Shown one piece after another: positions 12,490-26,400 of a DNA stretch of 64,000 nucleotides. Position 1 is the stretch's first letter. Each line of letters starts with the position of its first letter. The position numbers and the translations under genes were made by a program. Origin of the DNA: Doryteuthis pealeii (taxonomy: Eukaryota; Mollusca; Cephalopoda; Myopsida; Loliginidae). The stretch lies in the NCBI GenBank assembly GCA_023376005.1, contig CM042160.1, forward strand, positions 80,319,005 to 80,383,004. Reading direction: 5' to 3'. The notes beneath the pieces are model-generated. The model saw only the letters and a program-made list of their open reading frames with translations, searched no databases and was not told the origin of the DNA.

Positions 12490-13990
12490 ACGCGAAAATT
12501 ATTTTTTAAAATTAATGGATTTCAGCCAACAGCCAATTGGGTCTGCTGAGTCCCGAAAAAAAAAAAAAAAAAAAAGAATATGGGCTTGTATTGTTGGTTT
12601 AGTAAAACAGGTGTAAAAAAAATTGGGCCTGTTGAGTGGCGAAAAAAATAATGCTTCAGCCAACAGTAAATTCGGTCCCGTTTAATCGCCGAAAAAGCAA
12701 CTGTTTCAGCAAACAGCTAATTTGGGCCTGTTTTAGTAGAAAAAAAAAAAAACGATTTCAGCCAACAACTAATTAGACTTTCGCGAAAAAATGTTTCAGC
12801 TAATAGCTAATTTGGGCCTGTTTGGGTGGCGAAAAGAAACTGCTTCAGCCAAAAGCTAATTCGTGCCTGTTGATTGTTAAGCAATAGCTATTTTGGGGTG
12901 TATAATTGCGAAAAAAAAATAAACGATTTTAGCCCAACAGATATTTTGGATCTGTTAAATCGTGAAAAAAAAACTGTTTAAGCCAACAGCTAGTTTGGCA
13001 TTTTAATCGCGAAAAAACAATTGTTTAAGCCAACAGATATTTGGGCCTGTTTGATCGTGAAAAAAAACAAAAACGATTTCAGCCAACAGTTATTTTGGGC
13101 CTATTTAAATCGCGAAAAACAAACAGGTTAAGCCAACAGCTAATTAGGCATTCTTATTCGCAATAAAAAACTGTTTAAAGCCAACAGATATTTTGGGCCT
13201 GTTTGATCGCGAAAAAAACAACTGTTTAAGTATTTGTCTCATACCCCACCTGTATGGACTGCGACACCAAGGCTCAGTTTTAACGTGGGCCCACCCACAA
13301 AGCCGAAGCTAATGGGTGGGAGAGAACAAAAAAAAAATCGCGGAAAAAAGAAAACGATTTCAACCACATTAGATATTTTTGGCCTGTTTAATCGGAAAAA
13401 AAAACGTGTTTAAGCCAACAGATATTGGGGCTGTTTGATCGTGAAAAAAAACAAAAAACGATTTCAGCCAACATACATTCGGGGCCTGTTTAATCGCGAA
13501 AAAAACCCCAAAAAACCGTTTAATCCAACAGCTAATTTGGGCGTGTTTATTCGCGAAAAAAGAAAACGATTTCAGCCAACAGATATTTTGGGTCTGTTTA
13601 ATCGCGAAAAAAAAAAAAAACAAAACTGTTTTAGCCACAACAGTTCGTTTGGGCTGTTATTTCGCGAATAAAATCTTTTAGGCCAACAGATATTTTGAAC
13701 CTGTTTAATCGTGAAAAAAAAAAACAACTGTTTAAGCCAACAGTTCGTTTGGCATGTTTTTTCGCAAAAAAACAAACAAAAAACGTTAAAGCCAACAGAT
13801 ATTTCGGCCTGTTTTAATCGCGAAAAGAAAAACGATTTAGCCAACAGATATTTTGGGTCTGTTTAATCGCGAAAAAAAAAAACTGTTTAAGCCAACAGCT
13901 CAGTGAGCCTGTTGAGTGGCGAATAAAAAATAATTTCAGCCAACAACTAATTGTTCAATCGCGAAAAAAAACTGTTTCAGTAAACACAAG
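12490..13990. repeat. Tandem repeat of about 55-60 bp (AGCCAACAG ... GGGCCTGTTTAATCGCGAAAAA)
   Basis: Roughly two dozen units each contain AGCCAACAG, then TATTTTGGGCCTGTTT or AATTTGGGCCTGTT, then ATCGCGAAAAA and a poly-A tract of variable length. About 100 bp of unrelated sequence interrupts it at 13230-13335. The mirror array is at about 16120-17590 with the same interruption. Open frames on both strands are repeat translations. Confidence 0.85.
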
Positions 13991-14515
13991 GTTTAGTCGC
14001 CCTGCACGCCTCTGCCCTTAGCTGTTGCAGATGTCAGCTCCTCCTTCTCCCCTCTTCCTGTAGCAGATGTATGTTCACTCTTCCTGGTAGCAGATGTCAG
14101 TCCTTCTTCTCTTCCTGGTAGCCAGATGTATGTCCCCTCTTCCTGGTAGCAGATGTATGTCCCTTCTTCTCCTCTTCCTGGTAGCAGATATCAGTCCTCC
14201 ACCCTTCTGATAGCAGATGTCAGTCCTCCTTCTCCACCTTCTGATAGCAGAATTTCTGTACTCCTCATCCTTGATAGCAGATGTCTGGTCCTCTTTTTCC
14301 TTTTCCTCCTGTTTCAGCCAACACCTTATTTGGGCCTGTTTAAGTGGTGAAACAGGTTTCCATTCTACACCTATTCTCGAGTTAATGTCTTCTTCGTCCT
14401 CCTGGGCAGATGTCAGTCCTCTTCCTCCTACAGGCAGTGTCAGTCCTCTTCCTCTTCCTGGCAGATGTCAGTCCTCTTCCTCCTTCAGGCAGATGTCAGT
14501 CATATGTCCAGATAT
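13991..14515. repeat. Second GTCAGTCCTCC minisatellite, left arm
   Basis: Units of TGGTAGCAGATGTCAGTCCT with TTCTCCTCTTCC linkers, plus TGTATGTCC variants. The mirror is at about 15620-16080. No gene is supported; the long open frames have repeat-like leucine/serine/proline composition. Confidence 0.8.
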
Positions 14516-14978
14516 AGGTTTAAAAATTTAAGCAGGTTTCCGTTCTCCAACTATTCACGCATTCATCTCCTCCACCACACAATATGACTGTCCTCATCCT
14601 GTTATAGTATATCTGTGTTGGGTCAGTAAAAATTAAATTTTGTAGACAGCGAGTCCAAAGAGGGTTAAACTTTCGTCGTTGAAGGACGTTGAGGTGGGAT
14701 TGATCAGACTGGTTCTCCTTACGGAGGAAATCGGCGTAAAAAAACAAAAAAATTTCCAATGATCCAATGGAATACAACATCGGTGAACACTTCACCTCCA
14801 TAACATAAAAAGTATTTTGTAGGGAGAGAAGACACACAGAAAAACGAGAAAAAAGTTATACGAGAGAGAGAGAGAGATATATATATATATATATATATAA
14901 TATACAAAAAAAGACACAAGGCAGAGATACATACACGAGACAGACACACAGAAAAAGACACGTGTTCTTCTTCTTTCT

Positions 14979-15149
14979 TCCTTTTTGCTTTTCAACGCTT
15001 TCATGCCCACCCTTCTTCTCTATGTCTATTTTTCATGACTGACTGGAGATATTAAATACAGAAACAGACACACGGGGGTTTATCGAAAAGAATGAAGTAA
15101 GAAACAAGCGACAAACACACACACCAGAAACAGACACGGAGGGTGATGA
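14979..15149. other. Palindrome centre (spacer)
   Basis: About 170 bp that do not pair with each other, between TCTTCTTCTTTC-type left sequence and the matching AGAAGAAGAAAG on the right. It is the hinge of the inverted repeat. Confidence 0.75.
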
Positions 15150-18100
15150 GAGAAGAAGAAAGAACAGTGTCTTTTTTTGTGTGTCTGTCTACGTGTATGT
15201 ATCTCTGCCTTTGTGTTTTTTTGATATATATATAATATATATATATAATCTCTCTCTCTCTCTCGTGTATAACTTTTCTCGTTTTCTGTGTGTCTTTCTC
15301 TCCCTACAAAATACTTTTATGTTATGGAGGTGAAAGTGTTCACCGATGTTGTATTTTCTTGGATCATTGGAAATTTTTGTTTTTTACGACCGCATTTCCT
15401 CCGTAAGGAGAACCAGTCTGATCAATCCCACCTCAACGTCCTTTCAACGACGAAAGTTAACCCTCTTTGGACTCCTGTCTACCAAAATTTAAATTTTTAC
15501 CTGACCAACACAGATATACTATAACAGGATGAGGACAGTCATATGTGTGGTGAGGAGGACTGAAATGCGTGAATAGTTGGGAGAACGGAAACCTGCTTAA
15601 TTTTAACCTATATCTGGACATATGACTGACATCTGCCTGTAGGAGGAAAGGACTGACATCTGCAGAAGAGGAAGAGGACTGACATGCCTGTAGGAGAGAG
15701 GAAGAAGAGGAACGAAGAAGACATTAACTCGAGAATAGGTGTAGAAAATGGAAAACCTGTTTCACCACTTAAACAGGCCCAAATAGGTGTTGGCTGAAAC
15801 AGGAGGAAAAGGAAAAAGAGGACAGACATCTGGCTATCAGGATGAGGAGTACAGAAATCTGCTATCAGAAGGGGAGAAGGAGGACTGACATCTGCTATCA
15901 GAAGTGAGGACTGATATATGCTACAGGAAGAGGAGAGAAGGACAAATCTGCTACCAGGGCAAGAGGAGGACATACATCGCACCAGGAAGAGGAGAGGACG
16001 AATCTGCCACAGCGAAGAGTAGCATACATCTGCTACCAGGAAGAGGAGGAGAAGGAGGATGACATCTGCAACAGCTAAGGACAAGAGGCGTCAGGCGACT
16101 AACCTTGTGGTTTACTGAACACAGTTTTTTTCGCGATTGAACAATTAGATTGTTGGCTGAAATTATTTTTTATCGCCACTCAACAGGCTCCACTGAGCTG
16201 TTGGTAAACAGTTTTTTTTCGCATAAACAGACCCAAAATATCTGTTGGCTAAATCGTTTTTTTTTTCGCATTAAACAGGCCGAAATATCTGTTTGGCTTT
16301 AACGTTTTTTGTTGTTTTTTTGCCGAAAAAAACATGCCCAAACGAACTGTTGGCATAAACAGTTGTTTTATTTTTTTCACGAATTAAACAGGTTCAAAAA
16401 TATCTGTTGGCCTAAAAAAGATTTTATTCGCGAATAAACATGCCCAAACTGAAAACTGTTAGCTTAAACAGTTGTTTTTTTTTTTTCGCGATAACAGACA
16501 CCAAAATATCTGTTTGGCTGAAATCGTTTCTTTTTTTTTCGACGGGAAATAAAAAACCACGGCCAATAAAAAATTAGTGTTGGATAAAGAGTTTTTTGGT
16601 GGTTTTTTTCGCGATAACAGGCCGAAAGATGTTTGGCTGAAATCGTTTTTGTTTTTTTTTCACGATCAAAAGGGCCCCAAATATCTGTTGGCTTAAAACA
16701 GTTTTTTTTCACGATTAAAACAGGCCAAAAATACTATTGGTTGAAATCAGTTTTCTTTTTTCGCGAATTTTTTTTTTGTCTCTCCCACCATTAGCTTCGG
16801 CTTAGTGGGTGGGCCCACGTTAACAAACATACTTGTGTCAGTCATACAGGTGCGACGGATGAGACCAAATAACTTAAACAGTTTTTTTCGCGATCAAACA
16901 GGCCAAAATATCTGTTGGCTTAAACAGTTTGTTTATTGCGAATAAATGCCCTAATTAGCTGTTGCTTAAACCGGTTTGTTTTTCGCGATTTAATAGGCCC
17001 AAAATAACTTGTTGGCTGAAATCGTTTGTTTTTTTCACGATCAAAACAAGGCCCAAAATATCTGTTGCTTTAAACAATTTTTTCGCGATTAAAAATGCCC
17101 AAACTAGCTGTTGGCTTAAACAGTTTTTTTTTCACGATTTAACAGATCCAAAATATCTGTTGGCTAAATCGTTTATTTTTTTCGCAATTATACCCCCCAA
17201 AATAGCTATTGGCTTAAACCAATCAACAGGCACGAATTAGCTTTGGCTGAAGCAGTTCTTTTCGCCACCCAACAGGCCCAAATTAGCTATTAGCTTGAAA
17301 CATTTTTTCTGCGAAAAGTCCTAAATTAGTTGTTTGCTGAAATCGTTTTTTTTTTTTTCTTACTGAACAGGCCAAATTAGCTGTTTGCTGAAACAGTTGT
17401 TTTCGCGATTAAACGGACCGAATAGCTGTTGGCTGAAGCATTTATTTTTTCGCACATCAACAGGGCCCACATTTTTTTACACCTGTTTACTAAAACCAAC
17501 ATTACAAAGCCATATTCTTTTTTTTTTTTTTTTTTCGGGACCAGCAGACCCAAATTGGCTGTTGGCTGAAACCATTAATTTTAAAAAAATCTATTTTCGC
17601 TGTGGGGCGACAACTACCAACACTGCTACCAGGAGAAGGCAGGACTGACACCTGCGTACACATGAGGGTGGGAAGGAACTACATCTGCCTAACAGGAGGA
17701 TGACGGACTGGTCATCTGCTTCCATAAAGGGTGAAGTAAGAAGGGACTGACACCTGCTACCAGGAGGAGGAGAAGAGGACTGACACCTGCTACAGGAGGA
17801 GGAAGAAGGAGGGACGACACTGCCTACCAAAAGGAGAAAAAAGGGAGGACTGACATCTGCTATCAGAGCGAGGAGTAGGATGACATCTGCTACAGCTAAC
17901 GAGTAGATGGCGTCAGGCGACTATAAGCCGTATACTCGTTGCCAGTCTGAGAGGAAAATGGACAGGAATTCAGAATTCCTGGCTTCTGGCCAAATACTAA
18001 CGCCACCTATCAACGAGCACACCGCAGTAAGAAAAGATAACTGTATTTGGATTTATGTCTCCAGAATGTACCGTTTTACTTGAAAACAACAATACAACCA

Positions 18101-18684
18101 TCGTATTATGCAGGTCATTATGAGAAGAAAAATTACAATATACATAAAATGTATATTGGAAGATGGCTGACAGTGATAATGAAAAACCTTGTTTTAATAA
18201 TATAAATGATCTGAGATTCCGGCCAGAATACATCCAACCAGTTTATGAGAAAATCCTAACCCATACCACTAGAAGATGGTAGAATGTTTTGTTCCAGAAA
18301 AACTTTTTTTTTTCTTTAGAGCATCAACAGGAGGAGGACTGACGTCTTGTGAACAGGAGAAGACTGAAACAATAAGATGGAGACCGCACAAACCTACCTC
18401 ACCCATTAACACTAATCTTTGATATTCCATATACAATCGGAGGGGCGACTGACATCCTGAACCGGAAGGATGCATCTGTGACCAGGGGGAGAATGACTCT
18501 CCTGTTCAACAAGATTTTAGTTCCCCTGTTACGAGGAGTACGGACACGTATAAGAAACTGCAGAACGAACCTACTACTCCCCTTTAACCTATATTCCGGA
18601 TATCCTACAAAGACGGACTGAAATCTGTTGCACCAGGAGGAAGCGACTGAATGAAAAGGGCCGAGAACGCAAACCTAATTCGTT

Positions 18685-18717
<33 letters not shown>

Positions 18718-20474
18718 AGCCGTATTACCCATAAATTGACCTAAAATCCGTTTTTGGACAAAATGAAATTTAGCCCCCAACCACATCTTACAGAAAAAAC
18801 GTACTAAAAATAGGGGAATTATCGAGTTTAATGAAAATTTCAGTTTTATTTATTCAATGAATGACCTTCAAATAACGATTATTTATTTTATTTCTCAAAA
18901 CTTTTTGAATTTTTTCCTAGTCACTTAATTTTAAGATTCGTTTTAAATGTATTAAAAATAAATTACATCGTGTAATACTTATTTGCTTTTATCTATTGAT
19001 GCTCATATATTACTTATTTCGTCTTGGATATAAGGGTTGAATAGAAAAAAAAATTAAGGAAGATCATCATTGATAGAAAATAAGTTACCGAAAATCGGAA
19101 AATAATTTAAAATAAAAAACTAAAAGAGATATTTTTGAAGAGAACTGTTTTTTAACTTTTCGATAGTTATTTAATTGGCTATTATCTTATAAAAGAAATT
19201 ATTCATCGAATATTTGTTCGTTTAAAAGGGGAGGTGCTACAAGTATTCAATGAAAGTTTTTCTACAAAGAAAATAAGATATTAAAAGTGGTGTAGCAAAT
19301 AATATAGTTAAATTAAATAATGTTTTGAGAAATTAAAAATATAAAAATGCAAACATAAAAATAGACGCTTCATATTTTAATGTTTTTATATATTAAATTA
19401 CCATAGTAAGAAATCACTTAGTTTAAGGTCAGAAAGTTTGACAATAGAAATAGAATTCATTCATCCCAAAATCACACAAGAATTTTCATTAAAACGGATA
19501 CTTCCTTGATTTTAGGTAATTTATTTTCAAATGAGGGGGGGATAATATATGTTTATAAAAATGGGATTTTACGTTCATCTTTGGCGGTCATGTTAAGATA
19601 TATTAAAGGGAAAATTGCCTGTAAAAACAATAGTTTTAAAATGTATTAAAAATAAATGACTATTTCCCTTATTTTACTGATGTCATTATATTTACAACTA
19701 TCTTTAGTCTTGACCAAAAGTGTGCCCTAAATAGTCAATTTAATTTTAATTTGTTTTTAAATGAATAAACATACGACAATTTTGGCAGATTCTACTCTTT
19801 TTCCTAATCCCAATTATCTACGAGACTAATGGGTGTTCCCAACGATCACATTTTGTCTAGTATTAACTTGTCACTGTAATTTAATGAGTTTTAACTAAAG
19901 CAAGAGGAGAGATAACCGTTGAAATCAAAGGGAGAATAATTTTAGTAATTGAATGATTTAAATAAAGAAAAATGATGTCGTATATAGATAAATTGATCCA
20001 AGGAGAATAATTTCTTGACATAAATTTCTTAATAAAGAAAGGCGGGGATGTAACTTTAAATGTTATAGTTTATAAGTAATCATTACATAAATTTAATTTT
20101 TTATTTTAATTACCCTCAATTTAAAAATTACGCCCATCCCCGAAAAAAAAAAAGGTACAAATTATCAGTTTTATTATTTATGGCTTGTGTAGGCTCATTC
20201 GATATAACGTACATATGACCTTTAGGCATCTCTTTTTTGATCTCGATTAAGAAGGACATGTTTTCATTTACAGTTGTTTGTAAGGGTTTATGGTCAGGGC
20301 CGTTAGTTTTATACTTTTTTTTTAAATCTAAAAATCGTTTATTAAAAATCAAAAATTAATTCGCATAATACAATCTGTTGTTGTTTTTTATTCGCTATTG
20401 AATATTTTGTTTTTTACATTTCAAAATATTAGAGGGGTCCCATTTGTGGTATAAGAATAAAACTTCACAGATAC
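15150..20474. repeat. Inner right arm of the giant palindrome
   Basis: Reverse complement of 9678-14978 with many one-base deletions and insertions. It repeats the left arm in reverse order: GTCAGTCCTCC array (15620-16080), 55-60-bp array (16120-17590), second GTCAGTCCTCC array (17620-17900) and AT-rich flank. Homology ends at base 20474, immediately before an N. Short open frames here (for example 15608-16084 and 20128-20352, minus strand) are repeat or AT-rich translations. Confidence 0.9.
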
Positions 20475-20475
20475 N
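20475..20475. other. Ambiguous base (N) at palindrome/minisatellite junction
   Basis: The base after CACAGATAC is N; the 60-bp minisatellite starts at once on the other side. It is the only ambiguous base I noticed in the window. Confidence 0.95.
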
Positions 20476-23400
20476 GACGGATCAGGAGATACCGAGGGAT
20501 AAAGAAAGAAAGCAGAAGAAGCAAGTACCTCGACCACACAGAACCAGTAACAGCGAGGGCGGATGAAAGAAAGGAAAAGCAGAAAACGAAGTACTAGACA
20601 CACAGAACCAGTAGACACCGAGGGATAAAGAAAGAAAGCAGAGAACAGGTACCTAGAGCACACAGAACGCATAACACGATGGGATAAGAAGAAAGAAAGC
20701 GAAGAGAACAAGTACCTAGACACACAGAACCAGTAACACCGAGGGGATAAAGAAAGAAAGCAGAGAAACAGTACCGTAGACACACAGAACCAAGTAACCC
20801 GAGGGGATAAAGAAAGAAAAGCAGAGGAAACAAGGTACCGGGTTGACTTAGCGCTAGAACAACAAACACGTTTACAGAACCAGTACAACGATGGGATAAG
20901 AGAAAAGAAAGCAGAGAAACGGAAGGATACTTAGAGCACATATATAATTCAGAAACTCATAAGAGGGCGGTGGAGGCGATTATGTAAACGATAATAAAAG
21001 CGAAAGACAAGGCGCATGAGATTAAACAAGTACTTGACATCACAGAACATGTAACTGACTCGTGGATCGGGAGTAAATGAAGAAGAGAGAACATTAATGT
21101 ACGGTAGACACCACAGAACCAGTTAACACCGATGGGGAATAAAGAAAGAAAGCAGAGAAATCAAGTACGTAGAACAGAACCATGTAACACTTACGAGGGA
21201 ATAAAGGAAAGAAAGCAGTAGAACTACAAGGCGCGTAAGAACACAGAACGCAGTAACACCGATGGGATAAAGAATAGAAAGCAGAGACAACAAGTACCTA
21301 GACACAGCAGAACGGGTAACAGCGAGGGGGAGATAAAGAAAGAAAGCAGAGAAACATAGTACCGTATGACACACAGACCGAGTAACACCGATGCGGATAA
21401 AGAAAGAAAGCAGAAGAAACAAAGTACCACTGACCACAGAACCAGTAACAGCGAGGTGATACAAGAAAGAAATAGCAGAAGAAATCAAGTACTAGACACA
21501 GAAGAACCAGTAACACTCTTAGTGTCGAGGGGATAAAGAAAGAAAGCAGAGAAACAAGTACCTAGACAACAGAACCAGTAACAGCGAGGGGATATAGAAA
21601 GAAAGCAGAGAAAACAAGTACCTAGACACACAGAACCAAGTAAACAGCGAGGGGATAAAGAAAGAAGAGCAAGAAGAACAAGTACCTAGACACACAGTAA
21701 CCAGTAACACGCGATGGGATAAAGAAAGAAAAGCGAGAAACAAGTACCGTAGACACACAAGAACCAGTACACCCGAGGGGGATAAAGAAAGAAAGCAGGA
21801 AACAAGTACCTAGACACAACACAGAACCAGTAACAGCGAGGGGAGATAAAGAAAGAAAGCAGAGAAACAAGTACCTAGACACACAAGAACCAGTAACAGC
21901 GAGGGGATAAAGATAAGAAAGCAGAGAAAAAGTACTAGACGACAACAGAACAGTACAGCGAGTGGCGATAAGAACAAAGAAAGCAGAGAAACAAGTTACC
22001 TAGACAACAGAACCAGTAACGACATGGGATAAAGAAAGAAAGCAGAGAAACAAGTACCTAGACACACAGACGCAGTAACAGCGAGGGATAAAGATAAAGA
22101 AAGCAGAGAAACAAGTACCTAGACAACACAGGGAACCAGTAACACGATTGCGGATTACAAGATAGAGAAAGCAGAGAAACAAGTACCTCGACACACAGAA
22201 CCAGTAACAGCGAGGGTGAGATTAAAGAAAGAAAGCAGAGAACAAGTACCTGACACACAGAACGCAGTACACGCGAAGGGATAACGAAATGCAGCAGAGA
22301 AACAAGTACCTCAGACACACAGAACCAGTAACCACCGATGGGATAAAGAAAGAAAGGCAGAGAAACAAGTACCTAGACACACAGAACCAGTAACAAAGCG
22401 AGTTGATAAAGAAAGAAAGCAAGAGAACGCAGTACCTAGACACCGAGAACGCAGTAACAGCGAGGGGATAGAAAGAAAGCAAGAGAACAAGTACTAGAAC
22501 ACACAGAACCAGTAACCACCGGAATGGGGAATAAAGAAAGAAAGCAAGAAAACAAGTACCGTAGACACAAACAACGAACCAGTAACACCGATGGGATTAA
22601 AGAAAGAAAAGCAGAGAAACACGTACCTCGACACACAGAACCAGTTAACCAACCCGGAGGGGATAAGAAAGAAAGCAGAGAACAAGTACCGTAGACACAC
22701 AGAACCAGTACACCGATGGGATAAAGAAAGAAAGCAGAGAAACAAGTACCTAGACACACAGAACCAGTAGACAGCGAGGGGATAAAGAAAACGAAAGCAG
22801 AGAAACAAGTACCTTAGACACACAGAAATCCAGTAACACGAGGGGATAAAGAAAGAAAGCAGAGAACAAGTACCTAGACACACAGAACAGTAACACCGAG
22901 GGGATAAGAAGAAAAGCCGAGAAAACAAGTAAGACAACAGAACCAGTAACAGCGAGGGATAAAGAAAGAAGCAGAGAAACAAGTACCTAGACACACAGAA
23001 CCAGTAACACCGATGGATAAAGAAAGAAAGCAGAGAAACAAGTACCTAGACACACAGAACCAGTAACAGCGAGGTATAAAGAAAGAAAGCAGAGAAACAA
23101 GTACCTAGACACACAGAACCAGTAACACCGAGGGGATAAAGAAGAAGCAGAGAAACAAGTACCTAGACACACAGAACCAGTAACAGGCCGAGGGATAAAG
23201 AAAGAAAGGCAGAAGAACAAGTACCTAGACACACAGAACAGTAACACGATGGGATAAAGAAAGAAAGCGAGAGAAACAGTACGTAGACACACAGAACCAG
23301 TAACAGCGAGGGGATAAAGAAGAAAGCAGAGAACACGTTAGACACACAGAACCAGTAACGACCGATGGATAAAGAAAGAAAGCAGAACAACAAGTACCTA

Positions 23401-26400
23401 GACAACAGAACCAGTAACACCGAGGATAAAGAAAAGAAAGCAGAGAAACAAGTACCTAGACACACAGAACCAGTAACAGCGAGGGATAAAGAAAGAAAGC
23501 AGAGAAACAAGTACCTAGACACACAGAACCAGTAACAGCGAGCTGGATAAAGAAGAAAGCAGAGAAAACAAGTACCTAGACACACAGAACCAGTAACACC
23601 GGGGGAAAAGAAAGAAAGCAGAGAAACAAGTACCTAGACACACAGAACCAGTAACACCGAGGGGATAAAGAAAGAAAGCAGAGAAACAAGTACCTAGACA
23701 CACAGAACAGTACACCGATGGGATAAAGAAAGAAAGCAGAGAAACAAGTACCTAGACACACAGAACCAGTAACAGCGAGGGATAAAGAAAAGAAAGCAGA
23801 GAAAACAAGTACCTAGACAGCAGACCCAGTAACAGCGAGGGGATAAAGAAAAGAAAGCAGAAGAACAAGTACCTAGACACACAGAACCAGTAACAGCGAG
23901 GGGATAAGAAGAAAGCAGAGAAACAAGTACCTAGACACACAGACCAGTAACACCGATGGGATAAAGAAAGAAAGCAGAGAAACAAGTACCAGACACACAG
24001 AACAGTAACACGATGGGATAAAGAAAGAAAGCAGAGAAACAAGTACCTAGACACACAGAACCAGTAACACGAGGGGATAAGAAAGAAAGCAGAGAAACAA
24101 GTACTAGACACCAGAACCAGTAACAGCCGAGGGATAAAGAAAGAAAGCAGAGAACAAGTACCGTAGACACACAGAACCAGTACACCGAGGGGATAAAGAA
24201 GAAAAGCAGAGAAACAAGTACCTAGACACACAGAACCAGTAACACCGATGGGATAAAGAAAGAAAGCAGAGAAACAAGTACCTAGACACACACAGAACCA
24301 GTAACAGCGAGGGGGATAAAGAAAGAAGCAGAGAAACAAGTACTAGACACACAGAACCGTAACACCGAGGGATAAAGAAAGAAGGCAGAGAAACAAGTAC
24401 CTTAGACACACAGAACCAGTAACACGATGGATAAAGAAAGAAAGCAGAGAAACAAGTACCTAGACACACAGAACCAGTAAAACACCGAGGGGATAAAGAA
24501 AGAAAGCAGAGAAACAAGTACCTAGACACACAGAACCAGTAACACCGATGGGATAAAGAAAGAAAGCAGAGAAACAAGTACCTAGACAACACAGAACCAG
24601 TAAACGATGGGATAAAGAAAGAAAGCAGAGAAACAAGTATGCAGACACACAGAACCAGTACAGCGAGGTGATAAGAAAGAAAGCAGAGAAACAAGTACCT
24701 TAGACACACAGAACCAGTAACACCGAGGGAAATAAGAAAGAAGCAGAGAACAAGTACTAGACACAACAGAACCAGTAACACACGATGGATAAGAAAGAAA
24801 GCAGAGAAACAAGTACCTAGACACACAGAACCAGTAACACGCGAGGGGATAAAGAAAGAAAGCAGAGAAACAGTACCATAGACACACAGAACCAGTAACA
24901 CCGATGGGATAGAAGAAGAAAGCAGAGAAACAAGTACCATAGACACACAGAAAGTACAGCGAGGGGATAAAGAAAGAAAGCAGAAGAAACAAGTACCCTA
25001 GACACACAGAACAGTACACCGAGGGGATAGAAGAAAGAAAGCAGAGAAACAAGTACTAGACACACAGAACCAGTAACACCGAGGGTAAAGAAAGAAAGCA
25101 GAGAAACAAGTACCTAGACACACAGAACCAGTAACAGCGAGGGGATAAAGAAAGAAGCAGAGAAACAAGTACTAGACACACAGAACCAGTAACCCCGAGG
25201 GGATAAAGAAAGAAAGCAGAGAAACAAGTACCTAGACACACAGAACCAGTAACACCGGATGGGAATAAAAGAAAGAAAGCAGCAGAAACAAGTACCTAGT
25301 ACACACAGAACAGTAACACGAGGGGATAAAGAAAGAAAGCAGAGAAACAAGCTACTTAGACACACAGAACCAGTAACACCGATGGGATAAAGAAAGAAAG
25401 CAGAGAAACAAGTACCTAGACACACAGAACCAGTAACACCAGGGATAAAGAAAGAAAAGCAGAGAAACAAGTACCTAGACACACAGAACCAGTAACAGCG
25501 AAGGTGATAAGAAAGAAAGCAGAGACAAGTACCTACGACACACAGAACCCGCAGTAACAGCGAGGTGAATAAGAAAGAAAGCAGAGAACAAGTCCTAGAC
25601 ACACAGAACAAGTAACAACCGAGGGTATAAATGAAAGAAAGCAGAGAACAAGTACCTGTTAGAACACCAACAGAACAGTAACAACCGATGGGATAACAGA
25701 AAGAAAGCAGAGAACAGTACCTAGACACAGATTAGAACCAGTAACGAGAGCGTAGGAGTATTAAAGAACGAAAGCAGAGAAACAAGTACCGGTAGACACA
25801 CAGAACGCAAGTAACATCCGATGGGATAAGAAGAAAAGAAAAGCAGAGAAACAAGTTACTAGACCCAGAACGTAAACACGAGAGGTAAAGAAAGAAAGCA
25901 GAGAACAAGTACCTAGACAACAGAAACAGTACACCATGATAAACGAAAAAAGCGAGAAACAAGTACCTAACACACCAGAACCAGTAACAGCGGTGATAAG
26001 AAAGAAGCAGAGAACAAGTACCTAGACACACAAAACCAGAACAGCAGGGATAAAGAAAGAAAGCAGAGAAACAATACCTAGACACACAAACATAACACCA
26101 GGATAAGCAAGAAAACAGAGAACAAGTACCTAGACACACAGAACCATAACACCGATGGGATTAAAGAGAGCAGAAAACAGTACTAGACACACAGAACCAG
26201 TAAACACATGGATATCAAAAAGAAAGCGAAAACAAGTACCTAACACAAGAACCAGTAACACGAGGTGATAAAGAAGAAAGCAGCAGAACAAGTACCTAGG
26301 ACACACAAACAGCTAACACGAGGGGATAAAGAAAGAAAGCAGCAGAAACAATACCGAAGACAACAGAACCAGTAACACGATGAAAAGAAGAAAGCAGAGA

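Larger units (their letters stand above)
9678..14978. repeat. Inner left arm of the giant palindrome
   Basis: Mirrored by 15150-20474. Matching landmarks run outward from the centre. They include a (GA)n(TA)n patch near 14865-14900 against 15224-15262. The ATCAATCCCACCTCAACGTC block is shared, as are the three tandem arrays. An odd insertion with TGGGCCCACCCACAAAGCC at 13290 has its partner near 16805. ATTACATAAATTTAA-type AT-rich flanks also match. The left arm ends at the G of GTATCTGTGAAG (9678). Differences from the right arm are mostly single-base gaps. Confidence 0.9.
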
